NCBI GenBank assembly: GCA_014238065.1
Contig: JABABU010000020.1
Location: 1-64,000, forward strand
Reading direction: 5' to 3'
Length of the DNA stretch: 64,000 nucleotides
DNA from: Actinomycetota bacterium
GTDB lineage: Bacteria > Actinomycetota > Acidimicrobiia > Acidimicrobiales > Poriferisodalaceae
In this document: in pieces, positions 8,219 through 17,234 of the stretch
Layout of the letters: each line of letters opens with the position of its first letter
How positions within the stretch are numbered: the first letter of the stretch is position 1
Notes under the pieces: model-generated
Seen by the model: only the letters and a program-made list of their open reading frames with translations
Told to the model about the DNA's origin: nothing
Database searches by the model: none
Position numbers and translations under genes: made by a program

Positions 8219-9598
8219 TCAGATTCGGGCCGCTTCCACTTCGAGGTGAGCCGCGAAACGGTCACGCTGGACAGCCACCGGAACGGGACCGCCGCTGCCA
8301 GGGGTCACACGGCGGGCAATGGCAGCACCTGGCTCGAGAATCGAAGCAGCTTCCGGTCCAAGATGCTCGTTGGCAGCAACCAGGTCCACGAGAGCTGCTT
8401 CGCCTGCGAGCGAGCGCTGGACCAGGGCACCTACAACACCATGGGCATCTCGGAACGCCATGCCCTTGGTCACCAGGAACTCGGCCAAATCAGTCGCAGC
8501 CGAGTACGGCGAATCAGCAGCCGCTGCCATCACGTCGCTCTGGATCGTGAGCGTCGACACCAACCCATCGAGGGCGGACAACGTCAACTTCACTGTGTCG
8601 AAAGCGTCGAACAAAGGTTCTTTGTCCTCTTGCATGTCCTTGTTGTATGCGAGGGGCAAGCCCTTCAACGTCGCCAGGAATCCAGTGAGATGACCGATGA
8701 GGCGCCCACTCTTGCCCCTGGCCAGCTCAGCGATGTCGGGGTTCTTCTTCTGCGGCATCATCGAAGAACCGGTCGAGAACGCATCGTCGAGCAGCACGAA
8801 ACCGAACTCTTCGGAGGCCCACAAAATGAGTTCTTCACCGATGCGGGACAGGTGCACACCAAGCATCGAGAGCGCATAGAGCGTGTCGGCAACGAAGTCG
8901 CGGTCACCAACGGCATCGAGACTGTTCTCGAACATCTGGGCGAAGCCGAGGTGCGCCGCGGTGATCGAGGGATCGAGTGGCAACGATGAGCCGGCAAGAG
9001 CACCAGCCCCGAGCACCGAGACGTTCGAACGTTGCCTGGCCTCCATCAGCCGATCGATGTCGCGCGACAACGCCCAGCCGTGTGCGAGGAAATGGTGGGC
9101 CAACATCACTGGCTGAGCCCTCTGGAGATGCGTGTAGCCCGGCAGGTACCAGCCGGCTTCGAGCGCCTCGTCTGCCCGTTCGAGCAACACGCGCTGGAAG
9201 CGAAGCACGAGCGCAGCAACCTCGCCGATCTCGCGGCGAACGATGAGCCTGACATCTGTGGCGACCTGATCGTTGCGACTCCGACCAGTGTGCATTTTCG
9301 CTCCGGCAGGAGCGATCTCAGTCACCCGCCGCTCGACAGCGGTATGAATGTCTTCATCGTTGACGGCGAACTCGAACGTCTCCGACTCGAGCTCGGTCTC
9401 GACCTGATCAAGCGCGGCGAGGATCGTGTCGCGCTCGTCAGCTCCAAGCAGGCCAACGGCGCACAGCATCGAGACGTGCGCCCGCGATCCGTCGATGTCC
9501 TCGCGGTACATGCGTCGGTCGAAGGGAAGACTGTCGTTCAAAGCTTGCAGAGCCCCAGAAGGTCCTCCGGCGAACCGGCCGTGCCAGAGCGTCGTCAT
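8219..9598 (-). CDS. argH: argininosuccinate lyase
   Basis: This 459-aa protein is the last arginine-specific enzyme, splitting argininosuccinate to arginine and fumarate. The fumarase/aspartase superfamily signature GSSMMPQKKNPD is clear, as are HTGRSRNDQVATD and TLYALSMLGVHLSRIGEEL. Its ATG overlaps the argG stop in a TGATG junction (9596-9600), so the two are translationally coupled. Length and motifs are normal. Confidence 0.97.
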   Translation of the reverse strand: MTTLWHGRFAGGPSGALQALNDSLPFDRRMYREDIDGSRAHVSMLCAVGLLGADERDTILAALDQVETELESETFEFAVNDEDIHTAVERRVTEIAPAGAKMHTGRSRNDQVATDVRLIVRREIGEVAALVLRFQRVLLERADEALEAGWYLPGYTHLQRAQPVMLAHHFLAHGWALSRDIDRLMEARQRSNVSVLGAGALAGSSLPLDPSITAAHLGFAQMFENSLDAVGDRDFVADTLYALSMLGVHLSRIGEELILWASEEFGFVLLDDAFSTGSSMMPQKKNPDIAELARGKSGRLIGHLTGFLATLKGLPLAYNKDMQEDKEPLFDAFDTVKLTLSALDGLVSTLTIQSDVMAAAADSPYSAATDLAEFLVTKGMAFRDAHGVVGALVQRSLAGEAALVDLVAANEHLGPEAASILEPGAAIARRVTPGSGGPVPVAVQRDRFAAHLEVEAARI

Positions 9599-10860
9599 CA
9601 GCCAAAACCTCCCCGTTTCCTGGCCAGGTTTCGGAGGCGAAGGGCGTTCAGTTTGATGAAGCCCTCGGCATCGGCCTGATCGTAGGCGCCGTCGTCCTCC
9701 TCGAAGGTGGCGATGGCCTCGTCGAACAGCGACTCGTCGCTCTTTCGTCCAACGACGCAGACGTTGCCTTTGTACAACTTCAAACGCACCACACCGTTGA
9801 CGTGGGCCTGGCTCAGATCGATGGCCGACTGCAACATCAGACGTTCAGGGGCGAACCAGAAGCCGTTGTAGATGAGTTTGGCGTAGCGCGGCATCATCTC
9901 GTCCTTCAGGTGGGCAGCCTCGCGATCGAGCGTGATCGACTCGATGGCACGGTGACCGCGCATCATGATGGTGCCACCGGGCGTCTCGTAGGCGCCTCGT
10001 GACTTCATGCCTACGAACCGATTCTCGACGATGTCGAGGCGACCGATGCCGTTCGCTCCTCCGATCTGGTTCAGCTTGGTCAGCACGTCGGCCGGCGTCA
10101 TGTCGACGCCGTCAATGGCCACGATGTCGCCCTTTCGGTATGTGAGCTCGATATAGGTGCCCTCGTTCGGGGCGGCTTCGGGGCTCACCGACCAACGCCA
10201 CATCTCCGACGGCGGCTCTGTCCACGGGTTCTCGAGCGGGCCACCTTCGTAGGAGATGTGCAACAGGTTGGCGTCGGTCGAGAACGGCGATTTGTTGCCT
10301 CGGGTCTTGTCGATCGGAATGTTGCGCTCAGCGGCATACGCCAACAAAGTCTCGCGGCCACCGAGGTCCCACTCGCGCCAGGGGGCGATCACCCGGATGT
10401 CGGGAGCCAGCGCGTACGCACCGAGTTCAAATCGCACCTGATCATTGCCTTTGCCTGTCGCTCCATGACTGATGGCATCGGCGTTGGTCTCGGCCGCGAT
10501 CTCGACCAGGCGCTTCGCGATGAGGGGCCTCGCGATCGAAGTTCCGAGCAGATACTCGCCCTCGTAGATGGTGTTGGCTCTGAACATCGGGAACACGAAG
10601 TCGCGTACGAACTCCTCGCGGACGTCCTCAATGTAGATCTGATCTTCTGGCACGCCCATCTTGAGCGCTTTGGCCCTGGCCGGCTCGAGCTCTTCGCCCT
10701 GACCGAGATCGGCAGTGAAAGTGACCACGTCGCAGTCGTAGTTGTCTCGGAGCCATTGGAGGATCACCGAGGTGTCGAGCCCTCCCGAATAGGCCAGAAC
10801 GACCTTGTTCACCTCAGGGCCGGCACTGACCTCGAGACCAGCATTGACGGAATTTGGCAC
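9598..10860 (-). CDS. argG: argininosuccinate synthase
   Basis: This 420-aa enzyme joins citrulline and aspartate using ATP. The PP-loop ATP-binding motif AYSGGLDTS lies near the N-terminus, followed by the conserved [15 protein letters not shown]-type block (here [16 protein letters not shown]). The GTG start at 10860 is supported by an AAAGGA Shine-Dalgarno seven to eight bases upstream; a second GTG lies 17 codons further in, directly before the ATP motif. The gene begins 11 bases after the argR stop. Confidence 0.97.
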   Translation of the reverse strand: MPNSVNAGLEVSAGPEVNKVVLAYSGGLDTSVILQWLRDNYDCDVVTFTADLGQGEELEPARAKALKMGVPEDQIYIEDVREEFVRDFVFPMFRANTIYEGEYLLGTSIARPLIAKRLVEIAAETNADAISHGATGKGNDQVRFELGAYALAPDIRVIAPWREWDLGGRETLLAYAAERNIPIDKTRGNKSPFSTDANLLHISYEGGPLENPWTEPPSEMWRWSVSPEAAPNEGTYIELTYRKGDIVAIDGVDMTPADVLTKLNQIGGANGIGRLDIVENRFVGMKSRGAYETPGGTIMMRGHRAIESITLDREAAHLKDEMMPRYAKLIYNGFWFAPERLMLQSAIDLSQAHVNGVVRLKLYKGNVCVVGRKSDESLFDEAIATFEEDDGAYDQADAEGFIKLNALRLRNLARKRGGFG

Positions 10861-10871
10861 GTAACTGTCCT

Positions 10872-11330
10872 TTACAGACCTGCGAGGGAACGGAAGGTAC
10901 CGGCCAATTCGGAGGCCGCCACACCTGGAGCGACGAGCACCATGATCGTGTCGTCACCGGCAACGGAGCCGATGACGTCTGGTCGCGCCGAGCGATCGAG
11001 AGCCGATGCAACAACGTGAGCCGAGCCAGGTGGTGTGCGGAGCACGATGAGCGGCGTGTTCACGGCGACGTCGACGACCCAGTCGGAGAACACCCGGCGG
11101 AGATGGTCTTCTGGCACCGTCCGCTGGTGCGCTATCTCGGGTATGGCATAGACCAGGTCGCCGCCGTGGATTCGAACCTTGACCGCACCAAGCTCTTCAA
11201 GATCACGACTGACTGTGGCTTGGGTCGCGTCGAAACCAGCCTCGGCGAGCATGTCGACGAGGTGCCCCTGCGAAGTCACTTGATGCTCGGCAAGCAGGCG
11301 CTCGACCGCGTGCTGGCGTTGGGCCTTCAT
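10872..11330 (-). CDS. argR: arginine repressor
   Basis: This 152-aa regulator is the usual ArgR length. The N-terminal winged helix-turn-helix includes [20 protein letters not shown] and [13 protein letters not shown]. The C-terminal half is the oligomerisation and arginine-binding domain, containing GDDTIMVLV in the L-Arg-binding region. The ATG at 11330 overlaps the argF stop (ATGA), so upstream in-frame starts inside argF are rejected. It lies in the middle of the operon it should control; the ArgR box in front of argC implies autoregulation. Confidence 0.95.
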   Translation of the reverse strand: MKAQRQHAVERLLAEHQVTSQGHLVDMLAEAGFDATQATVSRDLEELGAVKVRIHGGDLVYAIPEIAHQRTVPEDHLRRVFSDWVVDVAVNTPLIVLRTPPGSAHVVASALDRSARPDVIGSVAGDDTIMVLVAPGVAASELAGTFRSLAGL

Positions 11331-12235
11331 GTCGTAGAGTCGCCCTGGGCCTCGCCGAGGAGCCATGCCAACAAGCCGCGGGCTGCGTGCATCCGGTTCT
11401 CCGCCTGCGGGAAGACACGGCTCATTGGGCTCTCCATCGCGTCGTGGCTGACCTCCTCGCCACGATGGGCAGGGAGGCAGTGCATGAAGACACCGTGCGA
11501 AGCCATACCGCTGATGAGCCGTTCGTCGACGGAGAAGCCCTCGAACGCGCGCATTCTCGCCTCGTTCTCGTCTTCCTGGCCCATCGATGTCCACACGTCG
11601 GTGTACACGACGTCAGCGTCGGCGACAGCCTCGCCCGGTCGGTCATGGACTTCGACCTGTCCGCCGAGGACGTTGATTCTGTCGAGGTCCACGTCCGTTG
11701 GCCCATAGTCGGGCGGACAGGCAATTCGGCTGGTCATACCGACCATCGCACAGCCGAGAGCGAGCGAACGCCAGACGTTGTTGGCATCGCCGACATAGGC
11801 GATGACGCGACCTTCGAACCCACCGAACTCGTCCTTGATGGTGAGGAGATCGGCGAGCGCCTGCATCGGGTGGCCCTCATCACTCAACAGGTTGACAACA
11901 GGAACAGCGTTGAGTCCAGCCATGCGATCGAGCACACGGTGGTCGAAGACCCTGAGGGCGACGACGTCGTGGTAGCCGGCCAGGACGCGAATGACGTCCT
12001 CTGCAGATTCCCTGACGTCGATTTTCAGTTCTTCGTCGCGAATGTACACCGGGTGCCCACCGAGCTGAACGACCGCCATCTCCATCGAGTTGCGGGTTCT
12101 CGCCGACGGCTTCTCGAAAACAAGACCAGCGCCCTTTCCTGCAAGGACCTGTGGCGGCGAAGGATCGGCCGAGAGCGCCAAAACGCGTTCCAACTCGCCA
12201 GGAGTGAGATCGTCGACCTCCAGAAATGATCTCAT
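11327..12235 (-). CDS. argF: ornithine carbamoyltransferase
   Basis: This 302-aa enzyme transfers the carbamoyl group from carbamoyl phosphate to ornithine. The carbamoyl-phosphate loop reads SARTR instead of the common STRTR. HPMQALADL (HPxQ) and HCLPAHRGEE (HCLP) are intact. The start overlaps the argD stop by four bases and the stop overlaps the argR start, so it is translationally coupled on both sides. Carbamoyl phosphate would come from carAB at 47456-51863. Confidence 0.95.
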   Translation of the reverse strand: MRSFLEVDDLTPGELERVLALSADPSPPQVLAGKGAGLVFEKPSARTRNSMEMAVVQLGGHPVYIRDEELKIDVRESAEDVIRVLAGYHDVVALRVFDHRVLDRMAGLNAVPVVNLLSDEGHPMQALADLLTIKDEFGGFEGRVIAYVGDANNVWRSLALGCAMVGMTSRIACPPDYGPTDVDLDRINVLGGQVEVHDRPGEAVADADVVYTDVWTSMGQEDENEARMRAFEGFSVDERLISGMASHGVFMHCLPAHRGEEVSHDAMESPMSRVFPQAENRMHAARGLLAWLLGEAQGDSTT

Positions 12236-13437
12236 GACTCGCCTGCTTCGGCGATGGTCTCGGCGATCGCTGTCGAAAGGATGCCGAGGGCTTCGTCGAT
12301 CTGCTCACTCGTCAGCGTGAACGGGGGCGCGAAGCGAATTGCGGTGGGGGTCACCGCGTTCACGACGAGGCCTCCGGCAATGCATTTCGCCACGGCCACG
12401 CGTGCATCGATGCCGTCGTGGAGCTCCGCGGCCAACAGCAGGCCCATGCCGCGAACCTCGCTGACGCCGGTGGTCTGCTCGAGTTTGGCCATCAGCTCGC
12501 CGCCGATGCGTTGCGCCGCGCTCGGCGCGTCCATTGCTTCCATCGTGCGAAGGACGGCCCGCGCCGCCGATGTTGCCAGCGGTTGTCCGCCGAAGGTGGT
12601 CGCATGATCACCCGGCTCGAAAGAAGCCGCTATCTCGCGCGGAGCCCAGACTGCGCCGATCGGCATCCCGTTGCCGAGGGCTTTCGCCATCGACACCACG
12701 TCGGGCCGCACATCGAAGTGCTGGTACCCGAACCACTCCCCAGTTCTGGCCAACCCCGTCTGGACCTCGTCGACCATCATCAGAATCCCACGCTCGGTAC
12801 AGATTCGGCGCACCTCCTGGAAGTACTCCTTGGTGGCCGGGTTCACGCCGCCCTCTCCCTGAACGGCTTCGAGCAGGATGCCGGCGATCGACGGGTCGAG
12901 CGTCCGTTCGAGTTCATCAACGTCGCCATAGGGGACGTGACGGAAACCTTCAGGAAGCGGCTGGAAGATCTCGTGTTTCTCCGGCTGCCCTGTGGCGTGC
13001 AATGTCGCGAGAGTTCTGCCATGAAACGATCGCAGAGCGCTGACGACGACGTGACGACCACGACCGCCGTGCTTGCGAGCCAGTTTGATCGCGGCCTCGT
13101 TGGCCTCGGCTCCCGAGTTGCAGAAGAAGACCTGTCCACCGCCACCGTTGAGGCGGTCAATGGTCTGGGCCACCTCGACCTGCGGTTCGGTCGCGTACAA
13201 GTTCGAAACGTGCAGCAATGTCCGCGCCTGTTCGCTGATCGCCTCGGCAACCGCAGGGTGGCAGTGGCCGAGTGATGTCACTGCGAGACCGGTCAGAAGG
13301 TCGAGATATCGCTTGCCGTCTCGGTCCCAGAGTTCGGTACCGCTGCCCCGTACGAACATGATCGAAGGTGGTCCGTATGTCGGCATGATCGGGCAGACAT
13401 CGAGTCCTGCTGCTCCGGTCGATTCAGCGTGTGTCAT
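12232..13437 (-). CDS. argD: acetylornithine aminotransferase
   Basis: This 401-aa class III PLP-dependent aminotransferase converts N-acetylglutamate semialdehyde to N-acetylornithine. FCNSGAEANEAAIKLARKHG is the classical substrate/PLP segment, MMVDEVQTGLARTGEWF carries the PLP-binding Asp, and SMAKALGNGMPIGA contains the Schiff-base Lys. Its start is 48 bases after the argB stop, the longest gap within argC-argF. Confidence 0.95.
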   Translation of the reverse strand: MTHAESTGAAGLDVCPIMPTYGPPSIMFVRGSGTELWDRDGKRYLDLLTGLAVTSLGHCHPAVAEAISEQARTLLHVSNLYATEPQVEVAQTIDRLNGGGGQVFFCNSGAEANEAAIKLARKHGGRGRHVVVSALRSFHGRTLATLHATGQPEKHEIFQPLPEGFRHVPYGDVDELERTLDPSIAGILLEAVQGEGGVNPATKEYFQEVRRICTERGILMMVDEVQTGLARTGEWFGYQHFDVRPDVVSMAKALGNGMPIGAVWAPREIAASFEPGDHATTFGGQPLATSAARAVLRTMEAMDAPSAAQRIGGELMAKLEQTTGVSEVRGMGLLLAAELHDGIDARVAVAKCIAGGLVVNAVTPTAIRFAPPFTLTSEQIDEALGILSTAIAETIAEAGES

Positions 13438-13485
13438 GAGATTTCCTGCTGGGTCATGGGTCGGAAAACAAGGGCTTTGTGGCGC

Positions 13486-14406
13486 TCAGGTCGCGTCGGT
13501 GCCGTCGACCACGGGGTCATGGGTGATCATCGTGCCGATACCGGCGTTGGTGAAGATCTCGAGCAGAATGACGTGGGGCACGCGTCCGTCGAGCAAGTGA
13601 GCCCGTTCGACGCCCTCGTCAACAGCGTCGACGCACGCCGTGATCTTGGGAATCATGCCCCCATCGAGTTCCCCGGAGGCAAGCTTCGTTCTGAGATCTG
13701 GGGTCGTGATGCGATTGATCAGGCTGGTCGGATCTTCGACGTCGCGCAAGAGTCCAGGCACATCAGACAGGTAGATGATCTTCGCCGCGTTCAGCGAGGC
13801 CGCTATGGCGCCCGCCACCGTGTCCGCATTGATGTTGTAGGCCTGACCAGTGGTGTCCGCTCCGATCGTCGCGATGACCGGAATCAGGCCCTCGGACAAC
13901 AGTTGGGTGATGATCATCGGGTTGACATGACGCACGTTGCCGACGAAGCCGAGCGAAGGATCCCTCGCTTCCGCGGTGATGATGCCTGCATCCTGCCCGG
14001 ACAGTCCGACAGCGCGGGGCCCATGGACGTTGAGAACAGAGACGATGTCGCGGTTGACTTTGCCCACCAGCACCATCCTGGCGATGTCGAGAGTCTCGGC
14101 ATCGGTGACCCGGAGCCCGTCCTGAAAAACAGCATCCTTACCGAGTCGTTTCATCATGTCACCGATCTGCGGACCTCCTCCGTGGACCACGACGGGCAGC
14201 ATGCCAACCTGGCGGAGCAGCACGACATCTGACGCGAACTGTTTGGCGAGCGCCGCATCGATCATCGCGTTTCCGCCGTATTTGATGACAACGATCTGAC
14301 CAGCGAACCGCTGGATGTACGGCAGCATCTCAGTGAGCAACTCGGCCTTGGCGACGTGCTCGGCGGTGGCACCAGCGGCCTCGTAGGGAGCGGGAACCTC
14401 GGTCAT
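13486..14406 (-). CDS. argB: acetylglutamate kinase
   Basis: This 306-aa amino-acid kinase phosphorylates N-acetylglutamate and is the usual feedback-controlled step. VIKYGGNAM holds the N-terminal ATP-site Lys, VHGGGPQIG binds substrate, and GHVRH-equivalent NVRHVNP and IIYLSDVPGL follow in family order. The ATG at 14406 overlaps the argC stop (ATGA), so the longer frame to 14469 is rejected. An N-terminal extension before the kinase core, common in arginine-sensitive enzymes, is short here. Confidence 0.95.
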   Translation of the reverse strand: MTEVPAPYEAAGATAEHVAKAELLTEMLPYIQRFAGQIVVIKYGGNAMIDAALAKQFASDVVLLRQVGMLPVVVHGGGPQIGDMMKRLGKDAVFQDGLRVTDAETLDIARMVLVGKVNRDIVSVLNVHGPRAVGLSGQDAGIITAEARDPSLGFVGNVRHVNPMIITQLLSEGLIPVIATIGADTTGQAYNINADTVAGAIAASLNAAKIIYLSDVPGLLRDVEDPTSLINRITTPDLRTKLASGELDGGMIPKITACVDAVDEGVERAHLLDGRVPHVILLEIFTNAGIGTMITHDPVVDGTDAT

Positions 14407-15461
14407 GGAAGAAGACCGATGGTGGAGAGGCCCGTCGTCTCCGGAAGTCCCAGCGCGATGTTGGCGCATTGGACCGCGCCGCCGGATGCCCCCTTGGTGA
14501 GGTTGTCGATGGCAGCGATCGCCACCAGATGTCCTGTGCGCTCATCGACCTTCGCCGTCATGTGCACTGCATTGGATCCAAGCGTCGCCTTGGTCGAAGG
14601 TGAAGACTCGTCGATCACGATGAACGGTTCGTCTTCGTAAAAATCGACCATCACCTGCAGAGCCGCTGCCGAATCGAGATCAGCGGTCGGCCGGGCGTAG
14701 CAGGTGGCGAGAATCCCCCGGTTCATCGGGGCGAGATGCGGAGTGAACAGCACCGTTGCGTCGAGCACCTGGTCCATCTCTGGTGTGTGCCGATGGCTGA
14801 GAATGGCATAGGCGGCAAAGTCTTCATCGACGGCGCAGAATTGCGTATTGGCCTTCGGGCCCCTCCCAGCGCCGGATACCCCGGATGCTGCGTCGACGAT
14901 GATCCCGTGTGTCTCGACAAGGCCTTGGCGGACGAACGGTGCCAGCGGCAACGAACCCGCAGTCGGGTAGCACCCAGGAACGGCGATTCCCTTGCTGCCG
15001 ATGATGTCCTTGCGGAAAAGTTCTGGCAAACCGTACGCGAACTCGTCGATCAGCTCAGGGCACGCGTGTTCAGCGCCGTACCACTTCGGGTAAAGGCTCG
15101 CGTCCTTGAGTCGAAAGTCGGCGCCGAGGTCGACCACAACTCCGACCCTTCCGTAGAGTTCCTTCACTATCGGCTGGCTCGTACCGTGCGGAAGTCCGAG
15201 GAACACGGCGTCGAGTCCGACGAAGTCGTCGACGTCGTATGGCTTGTAGCGAAGATCACCGTAGACGGCGGCGAGGTTCGGGTAGAGATCCCTGACCCGC
15301 TCTGCGGCCATCGACTCGCCGGTGGCAACGACCACCTCGAGATTCGGGTGCCCGGCGCACAATCGGAGCAGTTCGGTGCCGGTGTAGCCGCTGGCACCGA
15401 CGATGCCGACCGAGATGGTCCGGTTCGTGTTGGCGTTGGTTGACTCAGACGACGCGGTCAT
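14403..15461 (-). CDS. argC: N-acetyl-gamma-glutamyl-phosphate reductase
   Basis: This 352-aa NADPH-dependent enzyme starts the arginine operon. The N-terminal GASGYTGTELLRL is the Rossmann dinucleotide site; FLGLPHGTSQ and VPGCYPTAG, with the catalytic Cys, are intact. The ATG at 15461 is chosen over a frame that runs into the ArgR-box promoter. The next gene is argB by overlap; an argJ gene, often found between argC and argB, is absent. Confidence 0.96.
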   Translation of the reverse strand: MTASSESTNANTNRTISVGIVGASGYTGTELLRLCAGHPNLEVVVATGESMAAERVRDLYPNLAAVYGDLRYKPYDVDDFVGLDAVFLGLPHGTSQPIVKELYGRVGVVVDLGADFRLKDASLYPKWYGAEHACPELIDEFAYGLPELFRKDIIGSKGIAVPGCYPTAGSLPLAPFVRQGLVETHGIIVDAASGVSGAGRGPKANTQFCAVDEDFAAYAILSHRHTPEMDQVLDATVLFTPHLAPMNRGILATCYARPTADLDSAAALQVMVDFYEDEPFIVIDESSPSTKATLGSNAVHMTAKVDERTGHLVAIAAIDNLTKGASGGAVQCANIALGLPETTGLSTIGLLP

Positions 15462-15477
15462 GGCGACAACGGTACTC

Positions 15478-15505
15478 GATATACAGTCGATTGAAAACTT
15501 ATTCA
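15478..15505 (-). promoter_or_regulatory. argC promoter with ArgR operator (ARG box)
   Basis: At 15492-15505 the minus strand reads TGAATAAGTTTTCA, which differs from the ArgR half-site palindrome TGAAT-4W-ATTCA at one base of the right arm and one of the spacer. It stands out as AT-rich against the local sequence. A -10-like TATATC lies at 15478-15483, so the box would cover the spacer and part of the -35 region. With argR in the same operon, this predicts arginine-dependent repression of the cluster. Confidence 0.72.
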
Positions 15506-15671
15506 TCCAGGTGTTCGGCTCCCCATCACGCCCTCAGCAATGGCATGCAAATAGTGGACGGTGCCGGGGTTTGGCTCATCTGGGGTCCTAAGGTTGAACT
15601 CGGGCGGCGGCGACGACAGCGATCGCTGCATCGCCACACCACCACCCGCTCCGAGCCACGAGAGGCCAGTC

Positions 15672-17234
15672 GTGCGCGTCACCAGCATCGGCCATGCAGG
15701 CTTCGTCATCGACACCTCCGGCGGGTCGATCCTCTGCGATCCCTGGTTCACGCCCACCTATTTCGGTTCATGGTTCCCGTTTCCACGCAACGACAAACTC
15801 GACCTGTCCCTCGTCGCCGATCCCGACTACCTCTACATCTCGCACGCACACAGAGACCACCTCGATCCCGAGTTTCTCCAGCAACACGTCTCGAAGAACA
15901 CGATGGTGTTGTTACCCGACTTCGGTGTCGACATCCTCGAAAGTGCGCTGAGAGACGTGGGATTCACCAAGTTCTTGATGACCGAAAACGAGATGGTCCA
16001 CGAACTCGACGGCGGCCTGAAGGTTCTCATCAAGAGCCTGGCTGCCCCACACGTTGGCCCCATGGGCGACTCGCTGCTGATCGCCGCCGATGACACGGCC
16101 GTGGTGCTGAACCAGAACGACGCGCACCCGGCCGATCTCGATGTCATCGACGTGTTCGGCCACATCGACGCTCACCTGCTCCAATACTCCGGTGCCATCT
16201 GGTACCCGATGGTGTACGAGCTCGACACCGACGACGAGGCGGAGGCCATCGCGATCAAACGGCGGCGCCAGACATCCAGGACCATCGAGTACGTCGAAAT
16301 GGTGAACGCTCGACACGTAGTGCCATCAGCTGGTCCGCCCTGTTTCCTCGACGACGAATTGTTCCACCTGAACGACCTCGAAGGCGAGACCGACTCGATC
16401 TTTCCTGACGCGTTTGCGTTCCTGAGCGAATTCGCAGCCACCGGTCACGACGAGGGCAGGCTCTTGGCGCCAGGGTCGACGCTCGAGCTCGGTGGTCACC
16501 ACGACGGAAAGACGACTCACGCCGCGACCGAAGAACACCCTTTTGCTGCATTCTTCGACAAGCGGGCCTATCTGGAGCGATATCGGAGCGACATGCGACC
16601 GACCATCGACGCCCAACACCGATCGTGGCCGACCGAGCGCACAGATCTCCTGGCCGAAATGAAAGGATGGCTCGAGCCGATCCTGCTCATAGCGAAACAC
16701 ACCCGTCGCGGCATCGGCGCACCCGTCATGCTCGCCACCGACGACGGCCTCCAGATCGTCATCGACATGCCCGCTGCCGAGGTCAGGGCCCCTAAGGAGA
16801 ACGAGAGCTGTCCGTTCCGTTTCACCACGCGCCGCAGCCTGCTCGAATCGAGCGTGAGGCGACGGGTCGAGGACTGGTGTAACGAATTGTTCCTCTCGTG
16901 CCGTTTCACGGCCTACCGCGCCGGCAAATACAACGAGTTCTTGTACACGTTCTTCAAGTCGTTGTCGATCGAACGGATGCGGTATGCCGAAACGTTCTAT
17001 GAGTCCCAGCTCAGCGACGACGAGGTCAGGTGGGCTGAGGTCGATGGCTGGGTCGTCGAGTGGAACTGTCCGCACCAAGCTGCGGCGCTCGTCCGGTTCG
17101 GGTCGGTCTGCGACAACGTGCTGAGCTGTGGTCTCCATGGCTGGGAGTACGAGCTTCCCACCGGGAAATGCATAACCACCGACGGAGTACAGCTGCGGGT
17201 CAAGGGCCGCGTCGAGCATCCCGACAACGACTGA
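15672..17234 (+). CDS. MBL-fold hydrolase with C-terminal Rieske [2Fe-2S] domain, CMAH-like
   Basis: This 520-aa protein starts with a metallo-beta-lactamase fold: GHAGFVIDTSGGSILCDPWF, then SHAHRDH as the HxHxDH metal motif. Near the C-terminus C466-x-H468 and C486-x2-H489 form a Rieske iron-sulfur ligand set. MBL plus Rieske domains together recall CMP-N-acetylneuraminate hydroxylase (CMAH), where the Rieske domain is N-terminal; here it is C-terminal. GTG 15672 is favoured by an upstream GAGAGG and by the start of homology; the frame opens at 15561. The stop overlaps the next start (TGATG). The substrate is unknown; a sugar or nucleotide-sugar oxygenation is inference only. Confidence 0.8.
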   Translation: MRVTSIGHAGFVIDTSGGSILCDPWFTPTYFGSWFPFPRNDKLDLSLVADPDYLYISHAHRDHLDPEFLQQHVSKNTMVLLPDFGVDILESALRDVGFTKFLMTENEMVHELDGGLKVLIKSLAAPHVGPMGDSLLIAADDTAVVLNQNDAHPADLDVIDVFGHIDAHLLQYSGAIWYPMVYELDTDDEAEAIAIKRRRQTSRTIEYVEMVNARHVVPSAGPPCFLDDELFHLNDLEGETDSIFPDAFAFLSEFAATGHDEGRLLAPGSTLELGGHHDGKTTHAATEEHPFAAFFDKRAYLERYRSDMRPTIDAQHRSWPTERTDLLAEMKGWLEPILLIAKHTRRGIGAPVMLATDDGLQIVIDMPAAEVRAPKENESCPFRFTTRRSLLESSVRRRVEDWCNELFLSCRFTAYRAGKYNEFLYTFFKSLSIERMRYAETFYESQLSDDEVRWAEVDGWVVEWNCPHQAAALVRFGSVCDNVLSCGLHGWEYELPTGKCITTDGVQLRVKGRVEHPDND

